DNA of 7,844 bases. Origin: an uncultured Rhodobacterales bacterium. GTDB taxonomy: Bacteria > Pseudomonadota > Alphaproteobacteria > Rhodobacterales > Rhodobacteraceae. The notes under the pieces were generated by a model, which was not told where the DNA came from, searched no databases, and worked only from the letters and a program-made list of their open reading frames with translations. Location of the stretch: the NCBI GenBank assembly GCA_937901055.1, contig CALCGO010000563.1, positions 1-7,844 on the forward strand, read 5' to 3'. The position numbers and the translations under genes are program-made. The first letter of the stretch is position 1. Every line of letters begins with the position of its first letter. Below are positions 1 to 5,646 of the stretch, one piece after another.

Positions 1-1059
1 ATCACACGGCGTTTTGCTTATGAGCTGATCAAGCGCGATCTGATTAATCCGTCGCAAAACGTACCCGCGCCAGACATGGGCACGGGCGAACGCGAGATGG
101 CGTGGATTGTTGACCAATACCGCCGGATGAACACAACGGACATCAACGCGGCGGCCTGTGTGACGGGTAAGCCGATTAATTCCGGCGGCATTCAGGGCCG
201 TGTGGAGGCGACCGGGCGCGGCGTGCAATATGCGTTGCAGGAGTTCTTCCGTTATGAAGAGGATAAAGCCAAGGCGAACATGACAGGCAAGCTGAAAGAC
301 AAGCGAGTGATTGTTCAAGGTTTGGGCAACGTGGGTTACCACGCGGCGAAATTTGTGTCCGAGGAAGACGGTGCGAAAGTTATCGCGGTGATTGAACGCG
401 ACGGGGCAGTTGTGAACCCTGACGGTTTGAACATCGACCTGCTTAAAGAGCACATCATGATGACGGGCGGCGTAAAGGATTTCCTTAGTGGGGAGTATAT
501 TCCTGACGGTGCGTCGGCGCTGGAAATGGATTGCGACATCCTTATTCCGGCGGCTTTGGAAGGCGTCATCAATCTGACCAACGCGAGTCGAATTAAGGCC
601 AACCTGATTATCGAGGCGGCGAACGGGCCAATCACATCGGGCGCGGACGAGATTTTGGTAAACATGGGTGTTGTGATTATTCCCGATATGTATGCCAACG
701 CGGGAGGTGTGACGGTTTCCTATTTTGAATGGGTCAAAAATCTAAGCCACATCCGGTTTGGTCGCATGCAGAGGCGACAAGAGGAATCCCGCCATCAATT
801 GTTGCTAGATGAATTACAGCGGTTGGGGGATGACCCGTCGATTGGCTGGGAGCTGTCGGATGACTTCAAGACAAAGTACCTGAAGGGTGCTGACGAGTTG
901 GAGTTGGTGCGCTCGGGCTTGGACGATTCCATGCGGTCTGCATATCAGTCGATGCGTCAAGTTTGGCACGCGCGTGATGATGTGCCTGATTTGCGGACAG
1001 CTGCATTTCTGGTGTCGATCGAGCGTGTGGCGGCGAGTTATCGTTCCAAAGGGTTGTAG
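1..1059 (+). CDS. Glutamate dehydrogenase (Glu/Leu/Phe/Val family), mitochondrial-like type, 5'-truncated by the window edge
   Basis: The enzyme interconverts glutamate and 2-oxoglutarate plus ammonium with NAD(P), linking nitrogen and carbon metabolism in the cytoplasm. The frame is open from base 1, giving 352 visible residues; the ATG at 76 lies inside conserved sequence and is not the start. The N-terminal part with the substrate lysines is outside the window. Visible are the catalytic aspartate in VPAPDMGTGEREM (D25 of the visible part), TGKP..SGG..GR..ATGRG (55-74), the Rossmann loop GLGNVG (107-112), CDILIPAA, and the late family block ANAGGVTVSYFEW. The segment after FEW is long (about 53 residues between FGR and RSGL) and resembles the antenna region of animal enzymes rather than short bacterial ones. 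An acidic residue in AVIERDG, near the end of the second Rossmann strand, hints at NAD use, but this is only inference. A pirin gene follows on the same strand after 87 nt. Confidence 0.93.
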   Translation: MTRRFAYELIKRDLINPSQNVPAPDMGTGEREMAWIVDQYRRMNTTDINAAACVTGKPINSGGIQGRVEATGRGVQYALQEFFRYEEDKAKANMTGKLKDKRVIVQGLGNVGYHAAKFVSEEDGAKVIAVIERDGAVVNPDGLNIDLLKEHIMMTGGVKDFLSGEYIPDGASALEMDCDILIPAALEGVINLTNASRIKANLIIEAANGPITSGADEILVNMGVVIIPDMYANAGGVTVSYFEWVKNLSHIRFGRMQRRQEESRHQLLLDELQRLGDDPSIGWELSDDFKTKYLKGADELELVRSGLDDSMRSAYQSMRQVWHARDDVPDLRTAAFLVSIERVAASYRSKGL

Positions 1060-1146
1060 CGTAAACAATCTGTCTTGAAATAAAGGCATAATAATCGGGG
1101 CGAACTGCATTATCTTTCGAACAACTTGTTTTGAAAGGTCTTAGAA
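1060..1146 (+). other. Gap between the glutamate dehydrogenase and pirin genes
   Basis: This is an 87-nt AT-richer spacer. It contains a -10-like CATAAT at 1087-1092 and a TTGAAA at 1075-1080, but these are not correctly spaced for one promoter, so no promoter is called. There is no GC-rich hairpin with a T-run, so I see no intrinsic terminator for the dehydrogenase. Its 3' part holds an inverted repeat, listed separately. Confidence 0.5.
1114..1138 (+). promoter_or_regulatory. Imperfect inverted repeat overlapping the ribosome binding site of the pirin gene
   Basis: The left arm CTTTC-G-AACAA (1114-1124) mirrors the right arm TTGTT-TT-GAAAG (1127-1137). Only the centre and a G versus TT interruption break the symmetry. 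The right arm contains the Shine-Dalgarno GAAAGG (1133-1138), 8 nt before the ATG at 1147. The repeat could be a protein-binding operator, or an AU-rich RNA hairpin that masks the ribosome binding site. The symmetry is directly visible; the function is inference. Confidence 0.35.
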
Positions 1147-2058
1147 ATGTCGTTCCGCCCCGTAAAATCCGAAACCCTTGCGCAACCAACAATGGAAGGC
1201 GCTGGGGTTCACCTTCACCGCGCCTTCGGGTTTCATGACCCGAGTATGCTGGACCCGTTCCTGCTGTTCGACGATTTTCGCAATGATGATCCGGCCAAAA
1301 CCATTAAAGGTTTTCCGTGGCATCCCCACCGCGGGATCGAGACGATTACCTATGTATTGCAAGGGAATATCACGCACGAAGATAGCCTTGGAAATGTTGG
1401 CAATCTGGGTGCAGGGGATGTGCAGTGGATGACGGCTGGCTCCGGAATTATGCATCAGGAAATGCCTAAACCTAACATTGCCGGGCAAATGCACGGGTTC
1501 CAGTTGTGGGCAAACTTACCTGCCGATCAGAAGATGACGACGCCACGGTATCAGGATGTGACGTCCTCGGATATTCCCGAGGTTATTGATGATGATGGCA
1601 CGCGAGTGAAGGTGATTATCGGCAATTTTTGGGGCAAAGCTGGCCCGGTTGATGGGATTGCGGCCGACCCGCAGTATCTGGATGTATACATCCCGCCGAA
1701 CGTTCGCAAAACGTTGCCCGTAGATGCTTACCGGCATGTGTTTGCGTATATTTTTGACGGCTCCGGTACGTTCCGCGATGCCTCCAAACCTTACGGCGTT
1801 CGGGTCGAAAAAGAGGTCGCCGGCGAAGAGGTGAATATTCGCGACATGTCTGGCAACCGCACCTTGGTGCAGTTTGACAGCGGCGACGAAATCACCGTTC
1901 AAGCGGGGGAGCGCGGTATGCGGTTTTTGTTGGTTTCAGGCGAACCCATTCAGGAACCCGTCGCATGGCACGGGCCGATTGTAATGAATACCCAAGATGA
2001 ATTACGTCAGGCGATGCGGGATTTGAATAACGGGACGTTTATCAAATCCCAGCAGTGA
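1147..2058 (+). CDS. Pirin family protein (bicupin)
   Basis: Pirins are metal-binding bicupins. Some bacterial members act as quercetin 2,3-dioxygenases, and others bind central-metabolism enzymes and tune their activity; the substrate here cannot be read from sequence. The 303-residue product matches the long bacterial pirins. The N-terminal cupin carries the expected metal ligands: H59 and H61 in WHPHRG, and H103 and E105 in GIMHQEMP. The LDPFLLFDDF block (35-44) and the C-terminal cupin (about 175-285, ending in GEPIQEPVAWHGPIVMN) are typical. The ATG at 1147 has GAAAGG 8 nt upstream, so the start is secure. The gene may be co-transcribed with the dehydrogenase or have its own signal in the spacer. 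It ends tail to tail with the SixA-like gene with no space between the stops. Confidence 0.95.
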   Translation: MSFRPVKSETLAQPTMEGAGVHLHRAFGFHDPSMLDPFLLFDDFRNDDPAKTIKGFPWHPHRGIETITYVLQGNITHEDSLGNVGNLGAGDVQWMTAGSGIMHQEMPKPNIAGQMHGFQLWANLPADQKMTTPRYQDVTSSDIPEVIDDDGTRVKVIIGNFWGKAGPVDGIAADPQYLDVYIPPNVRKTLPVDAYRHVFAYIFDGSGTFRDASKPYGVRVEKEVAGEEVNIRDMSGNRTLVQFDSGDEITVQAGERGMRFLLVSGEPIQEPVAWHGPIVMNTQDELRQAMRDLNNGTFIKSQQ

Positions 2059-2062
2059 TCAC
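2055..2062. other. Palindrome GTGATCAC at abutting convergent stop codons
   Basis: TGA of the pirin gene (2056-2058) is followed directly by TCA, the reverse complement of the TGA of the SixA-like gene (2059-2061). Both lie in a perfect 8-bp palindrome. There is therefore no intergenic room for a terminator, and each transcript must end inside the opposite gene. Confidence 0.9.
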
Positions 2063-2562
2063 CCCAGATCAGCGGGCGTGATGTAGGTATCCAGATGCGT
2101 AGTTCCAAAATCGAGGGCGGCCCAGTCGCTTGGAATTTCCAGCACCGTCGTACCGCCAGTTGGATATTTGTCAAACGCGGTGTGCGCAGGCGCAGGATCA
2201 ACACGCAAGGCACGCGCTAGGCTTCCGATACCAGGCATATGGGCGATGACCAACACGTTGTCGCCTGTGGCCACGTTGCGGATAATATCCAGAATTGCTT
2301 CGGGGGAGGCCATGTAAAGGCCCGCTTCGGTAACAACGGTCGGATTGTTTGATAGGCCTTCGGAAACCAACTCCCATGTTTCTTGGCATCTAGTGGCGGA
2401 AGAAACGATGACTTGATCTGGGGCGTTGCCCGAGCTTTCCAGCCATTTGCCTAAAAGTCCTGCGGCTTTGCGACCGCGTTCGCCCAAGGTGCGGTCAATA
2501 TCGGGGATATCGGAGTCTGCCCAAGAGGATTTGGCGTGGCGCATGAGGGTGAGTTTCTTCAT
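2059..2562 (-). CDS. Histidine phosphatase family protein, SixA-like
   Basis: This is a small member of the histidine phosphatase (phosphoglycerate mutase-like) superfamily, 167 residues, close in size to E. coli SixA, which dephosphorylates phosphohistidine on signalling proteins. The visible catalytic set is the RH pair R8-H9 in LMRHAKSSW, R58 in SSATRCQET, the likely general acid E80 in TEAGLY, and H108 in VIAHMPG. There is no added domain or signal peptide, so a cytoplasmic enzyme is expected. The natural target is unknown; a phosphohistidine protein is only one possibility. The ATG at 2562 has AAAGGA (complement of 2571-2576), which lies within the 3' end of the preceding ferredoxin-like gene. 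Only 5 nt separate the two genes, so they are almost certainly co-transcribed. Confidence 0.9.
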   Translation of the reverse strand: MKKLTLMRHAKSSWADSDIPDIDRTLGERGRKAAGLLGKWLESSGNAPDQVIVSSATRCQETWELVSEGLSNNPTVVTEAGLYMASPEAILDIIRNVATGDNVLVIAHMPGIGSLARALRVDPAPAHTAFDKYPTGGTTVLEIPSDWAALDFGTTHLDTYITPADLG

Positions 2563-2567
2563 TAATT

Positions 2568-3194
2568 CTATCCTTTATGAAACGCCCTCATGTGAAAGGC
2601 GGATTGCGAAGGCAATCGTTTGTTCTGCCCGATTGGACATGCGCGGCGCACAGCGCAACCGCTGGAAAGGCACTCGGTTCCGACTTTATTAAGGTACGCG
2701 TGGCACTTCGGAACGTCATATCCGTCTTGCCCCAAGGCTGCGGCAGGACATGCGGAAAGACAAGGCTTTTCTGAACAATTATCGCAAGGGGATGAAGCGG
2801 TTGGGGGTATTTCAATACGCCCTTGAACCAGAATTGCGCCGCGGTAGGAAACAAACAGCCCCGCTGTGTCATGCACCAAGAACCCAACCGGAGATTGCCA
2901 TGCGCGCCCACTTTGCTGTGCCCAGCTAATGAACGGATGGTATGGCGGGCCGCCAAACGGGAACAACGCCGTGGCGTTGAGCGTTTTTGCCAGCGCCCCA
3001 ATCACGCGCTGCGACCAGCGATCCATCGGATTTTCTCTTTTGTCCAAATACTCATTACTTCGGGTAAACAAAGACCAGAACGCTGGCTCATTTGGACCCA
3101 GCAACACAAGTGTCTGGTCGTCGTCGTGATGAAATGCCCCGAGGACAGCCAACCCTTCAGCGCTGGCAGTCTCGGTGATTACATCAAGCGTCAT
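2568..3194 (-). CDS. Ferredoxin-like protein related to the C-terminal half of QueG, two predicted [4Fe-4S] clusters
   Basis: With the ATG at 3194 the product has 208 residues. The C-terminal third has eight cysteines arranged for two [4Fe-4S] clusters: C137, C140, C145 and C149 (C-x2-C-x4-C-x3-CP), then C164, C175, C180 and C186 (ending CPIG). The preceding stretch, around GGPPYHPFISW and VSYRGAILV (79-122), resembles QueG. The family's full length of 350 residues or more, and the aspartate region used in epoxyqueuosine reduction, are not evident, so I do not call it QueG. It is probably an electron carrier or a divergent reductase. The ATG forms a 4-base ATGA overlap with the stop of the upstream membrane hydroxylase. 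A GTG at 3227 would add 11 residues but is less likely. There is no strong Shine-Dalgarno at the ATG, which fits translational coupling. Confidence 0.82.
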   Translation of the reverse strand: MTLDVITETASAEGLAVLGAFHHDDDQTLVLLGPNEPAFWSLFTRSNEYLDKRENPMDRWSQRVIGALAKTLNATALFPFGGPPYHPFISWAQQSGRAWQSPVGFLVHDTAGLFVSYRGAILVQGRIEIPPTASSPCDNCSEKPCLSACPAAALGQDGYDVPKCHAYLNKVGTECLSSGCAVRRACPIGQNKRLPSQSAFHMRAFHKG

Positions 3195-3985
3195 TTGTTG
3201 GTGAATGGCAGTTTTAGGACCCACCACAGCTTGCCCGGACGTTCATCTTGCCAACGCAGGCCGATTTCCATGTCGTCGTGGCCCGCTTTGGGTTGCGCGA
3301 CGTAGGTGCGGAATATGTGATCCCAAATTGACAGAGAAAACCCGTAATTGCTGTCATGTTCCTCGCGTAGAACCGAGTGATGGACGCGGTGCATGTCTGG
3401 TGTGACAAAAACCGTGCGCACGATCGCATCGACGCGCGGCGAGAGGCGGATGTTGGCGTGGTTGAATAGGGCGGAACCGTTCAGGATGATTTCGAACAGA
3501 ATCACAGCGAAAGCGGATGGGCCAAGGATGTAGATCAGGCCGATTTTTAGCAACATCGACAATGCGATTTCCAGCGGATGGAAACGGATGGCGGTGGTTA
3601 CGTCCATATCGCGGTCGGCGTGGTGGACTTGGTGCAGGCGCCATAGCAGCGGGATTTTGTGGGTGATCAGGTGTTGGCCCCAAATCACGAAGTCGAGGAT
3701 CAGGATCGCGGCAACAACTTCCACCCAAGCGGACAACCCGACGTTATTAAACAAGCCCAGACCATTTGCGCCCGCGTCGATTGCGGCCCCAACTGACATG
3801 ACCGGAATGACAAAAGCCATCAGGTTCAGCGTTGCGCTGTCAATAATTGTTAACCCCCAGTTCACAAACCAGCGGCGGCTTCGGGGAACTGGGCGCGCGC
3901 GGCGCGGGATGATTGTCTCGATGATCGCGAAAAGCGCGAACAGACCGAGAAAGACCGACAGACGGATGAGAGTTTCGTTTTCCAT
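3191..3985 (-). CDS. Sterol desaturase / fatty acid hydroxylase family membrane protein
   Basis: Members of this superfamily are membrane-embedded diiron enzymes that use O2 and electrons to hydroxylate or desaturate lipids, sterols or carotenoids. The 264-residue product has hydrophobic segments near 7-26, 44-66, 88-103 and 141-170. It also has the histidine clusters expected for the metal site: HLITH (105-109), HQVHH (118-122), H136 in RFHPLE, H176 in NHANIR, and HRVHH (199-203). The substrate cannot be read from sequence. The ATG at 3985 has no convincing Shine-Dalgarno; a perfect stem-loop sits 14 nt upstream of it. The gene follows argB after 83 nt and overlaps the ferredoxin-like gene by ATGA, which suggests that the iron-sulfur protein may serve this enzyme. 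Confidence 0.92.
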   Translation of the reverse strand: MENETLIRLSVFLGLFALFAIIETIIPRRARPVPRSRRWFVNWGLTIIDSATLNLMAFVIPVMSVGAAIDAGANGLGLFNNVGLSAWVEVVAAILILDFVIWGQHLITHKIPLLWRLHQVHHADRDMDVTTAIRFHPLEIALSMLLKIGLIYILGPSAFAVILFEIILNGSALFNHANIRLSPRVDAIVRTVFVTPDMHRVHHSVLREEHDSNYGFSLSIWDHIFRTYVAQPKAGHDDMEIGLRWQDERPGKLWWVLKLPFTNK

Positions 3986-3999
3986 ATGCGGAACGTGGC

Positions 4000-4021
4000 C
4001 TTGATCTGCGCGAAGATCAAG
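4000..4021 (-). promoter_or_regulatory. Perfect 8-bp stem-loop in the leader of the desaturase gene
   Basis: CTTGATCT (4000-4007) and AGATCAAG (4014-4021) are perfectly complementary around a 6-nt loop. No T-run follows on either strand, so it is not an intrinsic terminator. It lies between argB and the desaturase start, in the place expected for an operator or for an mRNA processing or stability hairpin. Confidence 0.5.
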
Positions 4022-4037
4022 AGGGATGCGGCATTGT

Positions 4038-4066
4038 TACATATGATAAACTGAATGTGTTCGCAA
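4038..4066 (-). promoter_or_regulatory. Possible weak promoter for the desaturase - ferredoxin-like - SixA-like unit
   Basis: Read on the minus strand, TTGCGA (4066-4061) and TATGTA (4043-4038) are separated by 17 nt, directly after the argB stop. The -35 is a fair match and the -10 is poor (TAT only). Transcription would start near 4031, which would put the stem-loop at 4000-4021 in the 5' leader. This is tentative. Confidence 0.2.
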
Positions 4067-4068
4067 CT

Positions 4069-4932
4069 TCACTCGCGGATCAGACTACCAGCACCATGTT
4101 CGGTGAACAATTCCAGTAAGCAAGCGTGTGGTGCGCGACCGTCGAGGATTACGACGGCGCGCACGCCGCCCTCGATCGCTGCAAGGGCGGTTTGGGTTTT
4201 CGGGATCATACCGCCAGCAATTACGCCATTGGCGGTTAATTCGGCCACGTGTTCTGGTGTTAGCTGCGTGATGACGTGGCCATCGGCGTCTTTTACGCCT
4301 GACACATCGGTTAGCAGTAGCAGGCGATCGGCGTCTAGGCCTGCCGCGATGGCACCGGCGGCAGTGTCGCCGTTTACGTTGTAGGTCTGGCCATCTACGC
4401 CCACACCGACGGGCGCGATAACCGGAATGAGGTCGCTGTCGAGGAATGTGTGCAGGACATCTGGGTTGATTTTGACGGGTTCACCAACAAATCCGAGGTC
4501 CGGCTTGGCTTTCTCGCACACCATCAGGTTTGCGTCTTTACCGGATAGGCCAACAGCCTTGCCACCCTGTTTGTTGATCGCGCCAACGATGCGTTTGTTG
4601 ACGGAACCGGACAGGACCATTTCGACGATCTTCATGGTTTCGGCATCAGTCACGCGTTTGCCGTTCACGAATTCGGATTTGACGTCCTGCTTTTCCAGCA
4701 TTTCGTTAATCATCGGGCCGCCGCCGTGTACGATGATGGGGTTCACGTTGACCTGTTTCATCAGCACAATATCACGTGCGAATTGCTCCATCGCGGCGTC
4801 GTCACCCATCGCGTGGCCGCCGAATTTGATCACAACAATAGCACCGTCGTAGCGCTGCAAGAAAGGCAGGGCTTCGCTTAGGGTTCTGGCTGTGGCAATC
4901 GAGTCGCGTTGCATCGCTTGTTGTAACTCCAT
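4069..4932 (-). CDS. argB: Acetylglutamate kinase
   Basis: ArgB phosphorylates N-acetylglutamate with ATP, the second step of arginine biosynthesis, in the cytoplasm. The 287-residue product shows the amino-acid-kinase signatures: K36 in VIKFGGHAMG, HGGGP (69-73), R93 in GKRVTD, the YNVNGD region (184-189), LTDVSGV (207-213) and K245 in GGMIPK. About 30 residues precede the first strand, forming the N-terminal helix found in hexameric, arginine-inhibited enzymes; the ending TEHGAGSLI also fits that group, so feedback inhibition by arginine is expected. The ATG at 4932 is chosen because GAGGAG lies 7 nt upstream (complement of 4940-4945); the longer frame begins only with a TTG at 4986. It sits 63 nt downstream of yihA, with a stem-loop in the gap. 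Confidence 0.97.
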   Translation of the reverse strand: MELQQAMQRDSIATARTLSEALPFLQRYDGAIVVIKFGGHAMGDDAAMEQFARDIVLMKQVNVNPIIVHGGGPMINEMLEKQDVKSEFVNGKRVTDAETMKIVEMVLSGSVNKRIVGAINKQGGKAVGLSGKDANLMVCEKAKPDLGFVGEPVKINPDVLHTFLDSDLIPVIAPVGVGVDGQTYNVNGDTAAGAIAAGLDADRLLLLTDVSGVKDADGHVITQLTPEHVAELTANGVIAGGMIPKTQTALAAIEGGVRAVVILDGRAPHACLLELFTEHGAGSLIRE

Positions 4933-4939
4933 CGGGTGG

Positions 4940-4945
4940 CTCCTC
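4940..4945 (-). promoter_or_regulatory. Ribosome binding site that fixes the argB start
   Basis: The minus strand reads GAGGAG 7 nt before the ATG at 4932. It is the strongest Shine-Dalgarno in the window and argues against the upstream in-frame TTG at 4986. Confidence 0.75.
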
Positions 4946-4967
4946 GCGGTTTTGACTTGTTTAGCCG

Positions 4968-4987
4968 CTTGGGTCGAGAAACCCAAG
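4968..4987 (-). promoter_or_regulatory. Perfect 7-bp stem-loop in the yihA-argB gap
   Basis: CTTGGGT (4968-4974) and ACCCAAG (4981-4987) pair perfectly around a 6-nt loop. On the minus-strand transcript it begins 8 nt after the yihA stop. No T-run follows, so a factor-independent terminator is unlikely. It could be a processing or stability hairpin, or part of argB leader control. Confidence 0.5.
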
Positions 4988-4995
4988 ACCGGAGT

Positions 4996-5646
4996 TTATT
5001 CCATTGTGGCGATGATGGTCCGCAGCACGTCTAACCCTTCGCCCTTGTTCGAGGACGTCAAGACGATCTCGGGATAGGCGGCGGGGAATTTGGTTAGGGT
5101 CGCGCGGGTTTTCTCGATGATCTTGTCGAGTTCCGGCTTTTTCAATTTGTCGCATTTGGTCAGGACAACTTGGAAGGTCACGGCGGATGATCCAAGCAGG
5201 ACCATGATTTCCTCATCAACGTCTTTCGGGCCGTGGCGCGCGTCGATTAGCAGGAAGACACGGCGCAAGGTGGCGCGGCCCTGTAGGTAGGCTTTTAGCA
5301 AGCGTTGCCATTTTGCTACGACGGGTACGGGGGCGTTGGCGAAGCCATAGCCCGGCAGGTCGACGAGGTAGTGTTCGTCCAGCAGTGTGAAATAGTTGAT
5401 CTCCTGCGTGCGGCCCGGCGTGTTGGAAGCACGGGCCAAGGCTTTGCGGCCTGTTAGTGCATTGATCAATGTGGATTTACCGACGTTGGAACGGCCAGCG
5501 AAGCAGACTTCCATGCGGTCAGCGGGTGGCAGGCCATCCATTGCAACAACACCTTTCAGGAAGTCGGAGTTGCCAGCGAAAAGCTTACGGCCGAGCTCGG
5601 CTGTGGCGTAGTCTGGGAGTTCGGCGATGGGGAATTGTACGCTCAT
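4996..5646 (-). CDS. yihA: Ribosome biogenesis GTP-binding protein YihA/YsxC (EngB)
   Basis: This small TRAFAC-class GTPase is needed for late assembly of the 50S ribosomal subunit. The 216-residue product shows all G motifs in order: G1 GRSNVGKS (51-58), the G2 threonine T80 in NTPGRTQ, G3 DLPGYG (96-101), G4 TKCD (163-166), and G5 around TSSNKG (197-202). The length is normal for the family, and no domain is added. The ATG at 5646 overlaps the stop of the MOSC gene by ATGA, and AGAGG (complement of 5654-5658) lies 7 nt upstream inside the MOSC gene, so the start is well supported. It forms one transcription unit with yidC and the MOSC gene, joining envelope protein insertion with ribosome assembly. 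Confidence 0.97.
   Translation of the reverse strand: MSVQFPIAELPDYATAELGRKLFAGNSDFLKGVVAMDGLPPADRMEVCFAGRSNVGKSTLINALTGRKALARASNTPGRTQEINYFTLLDEHYLVDLPGYGFANAPVPVVAKWQRLLKAYLQGRATLRRVFLLIDARHGPKDVDEEIMVLLGSSAVTFQVVLTKCDKLKKPELDKIIEKTRATLTKFPAAYPEIVLTSSNKGEGLDVLRTIIATME

Noticed and set aside
76..78. ATG at 76 as the start of the glutamate dehydrogenase
   Set aside because: Conserved family sequence (including VPAPD) continues upstream in the same frame to base 1, so this methionine is internal and the gene is cut by the window edge.
336..698. 120-codon open frame on the minus strand opposite the glutamate dehydrogenase gene
   Set aside because: It is a shadow of a strongly conserved coding region and has no independent support.
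1060..1146. Intrinsic terminator or full sigma70 promoter between the dehydrogenase and pirin genes
   Set aside because: There is no GC-rich stem with a T-run, and the TTGAAA and CATAAT elements are only 6 nt apart, so neither can be supported.
3195..3227. GTG at 3227 as start of the ferredoxin-like gene
   Set aside because: It would overlap the hydroxylase by 37 nt; the ATG at 3194 gives the common ATGA overlap and is the simpler choice, though not proven.
3588..4004. 138-codon open frame on the plus strand opposite the desaturase gene
   Set aside because: It is antisense to the histidine-cluster coding sequence, and its composition looks like a reverse reading of membrane segments.
4001..4020. 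FNR/FnrL-type site (TTGAT...ATCAA)
   Set aside because: The half-sites are 10 nt apart instead of the 4 nt of an FNR box, so the match is only superficial.
4933..4986. TTG at 4986 as start of argB
   Set aside because: It is a rare start codon without a good ribosome binding site, and it would run through the stem-loop; the ATG at 4932 has GAGGAG 7 nt upstream.
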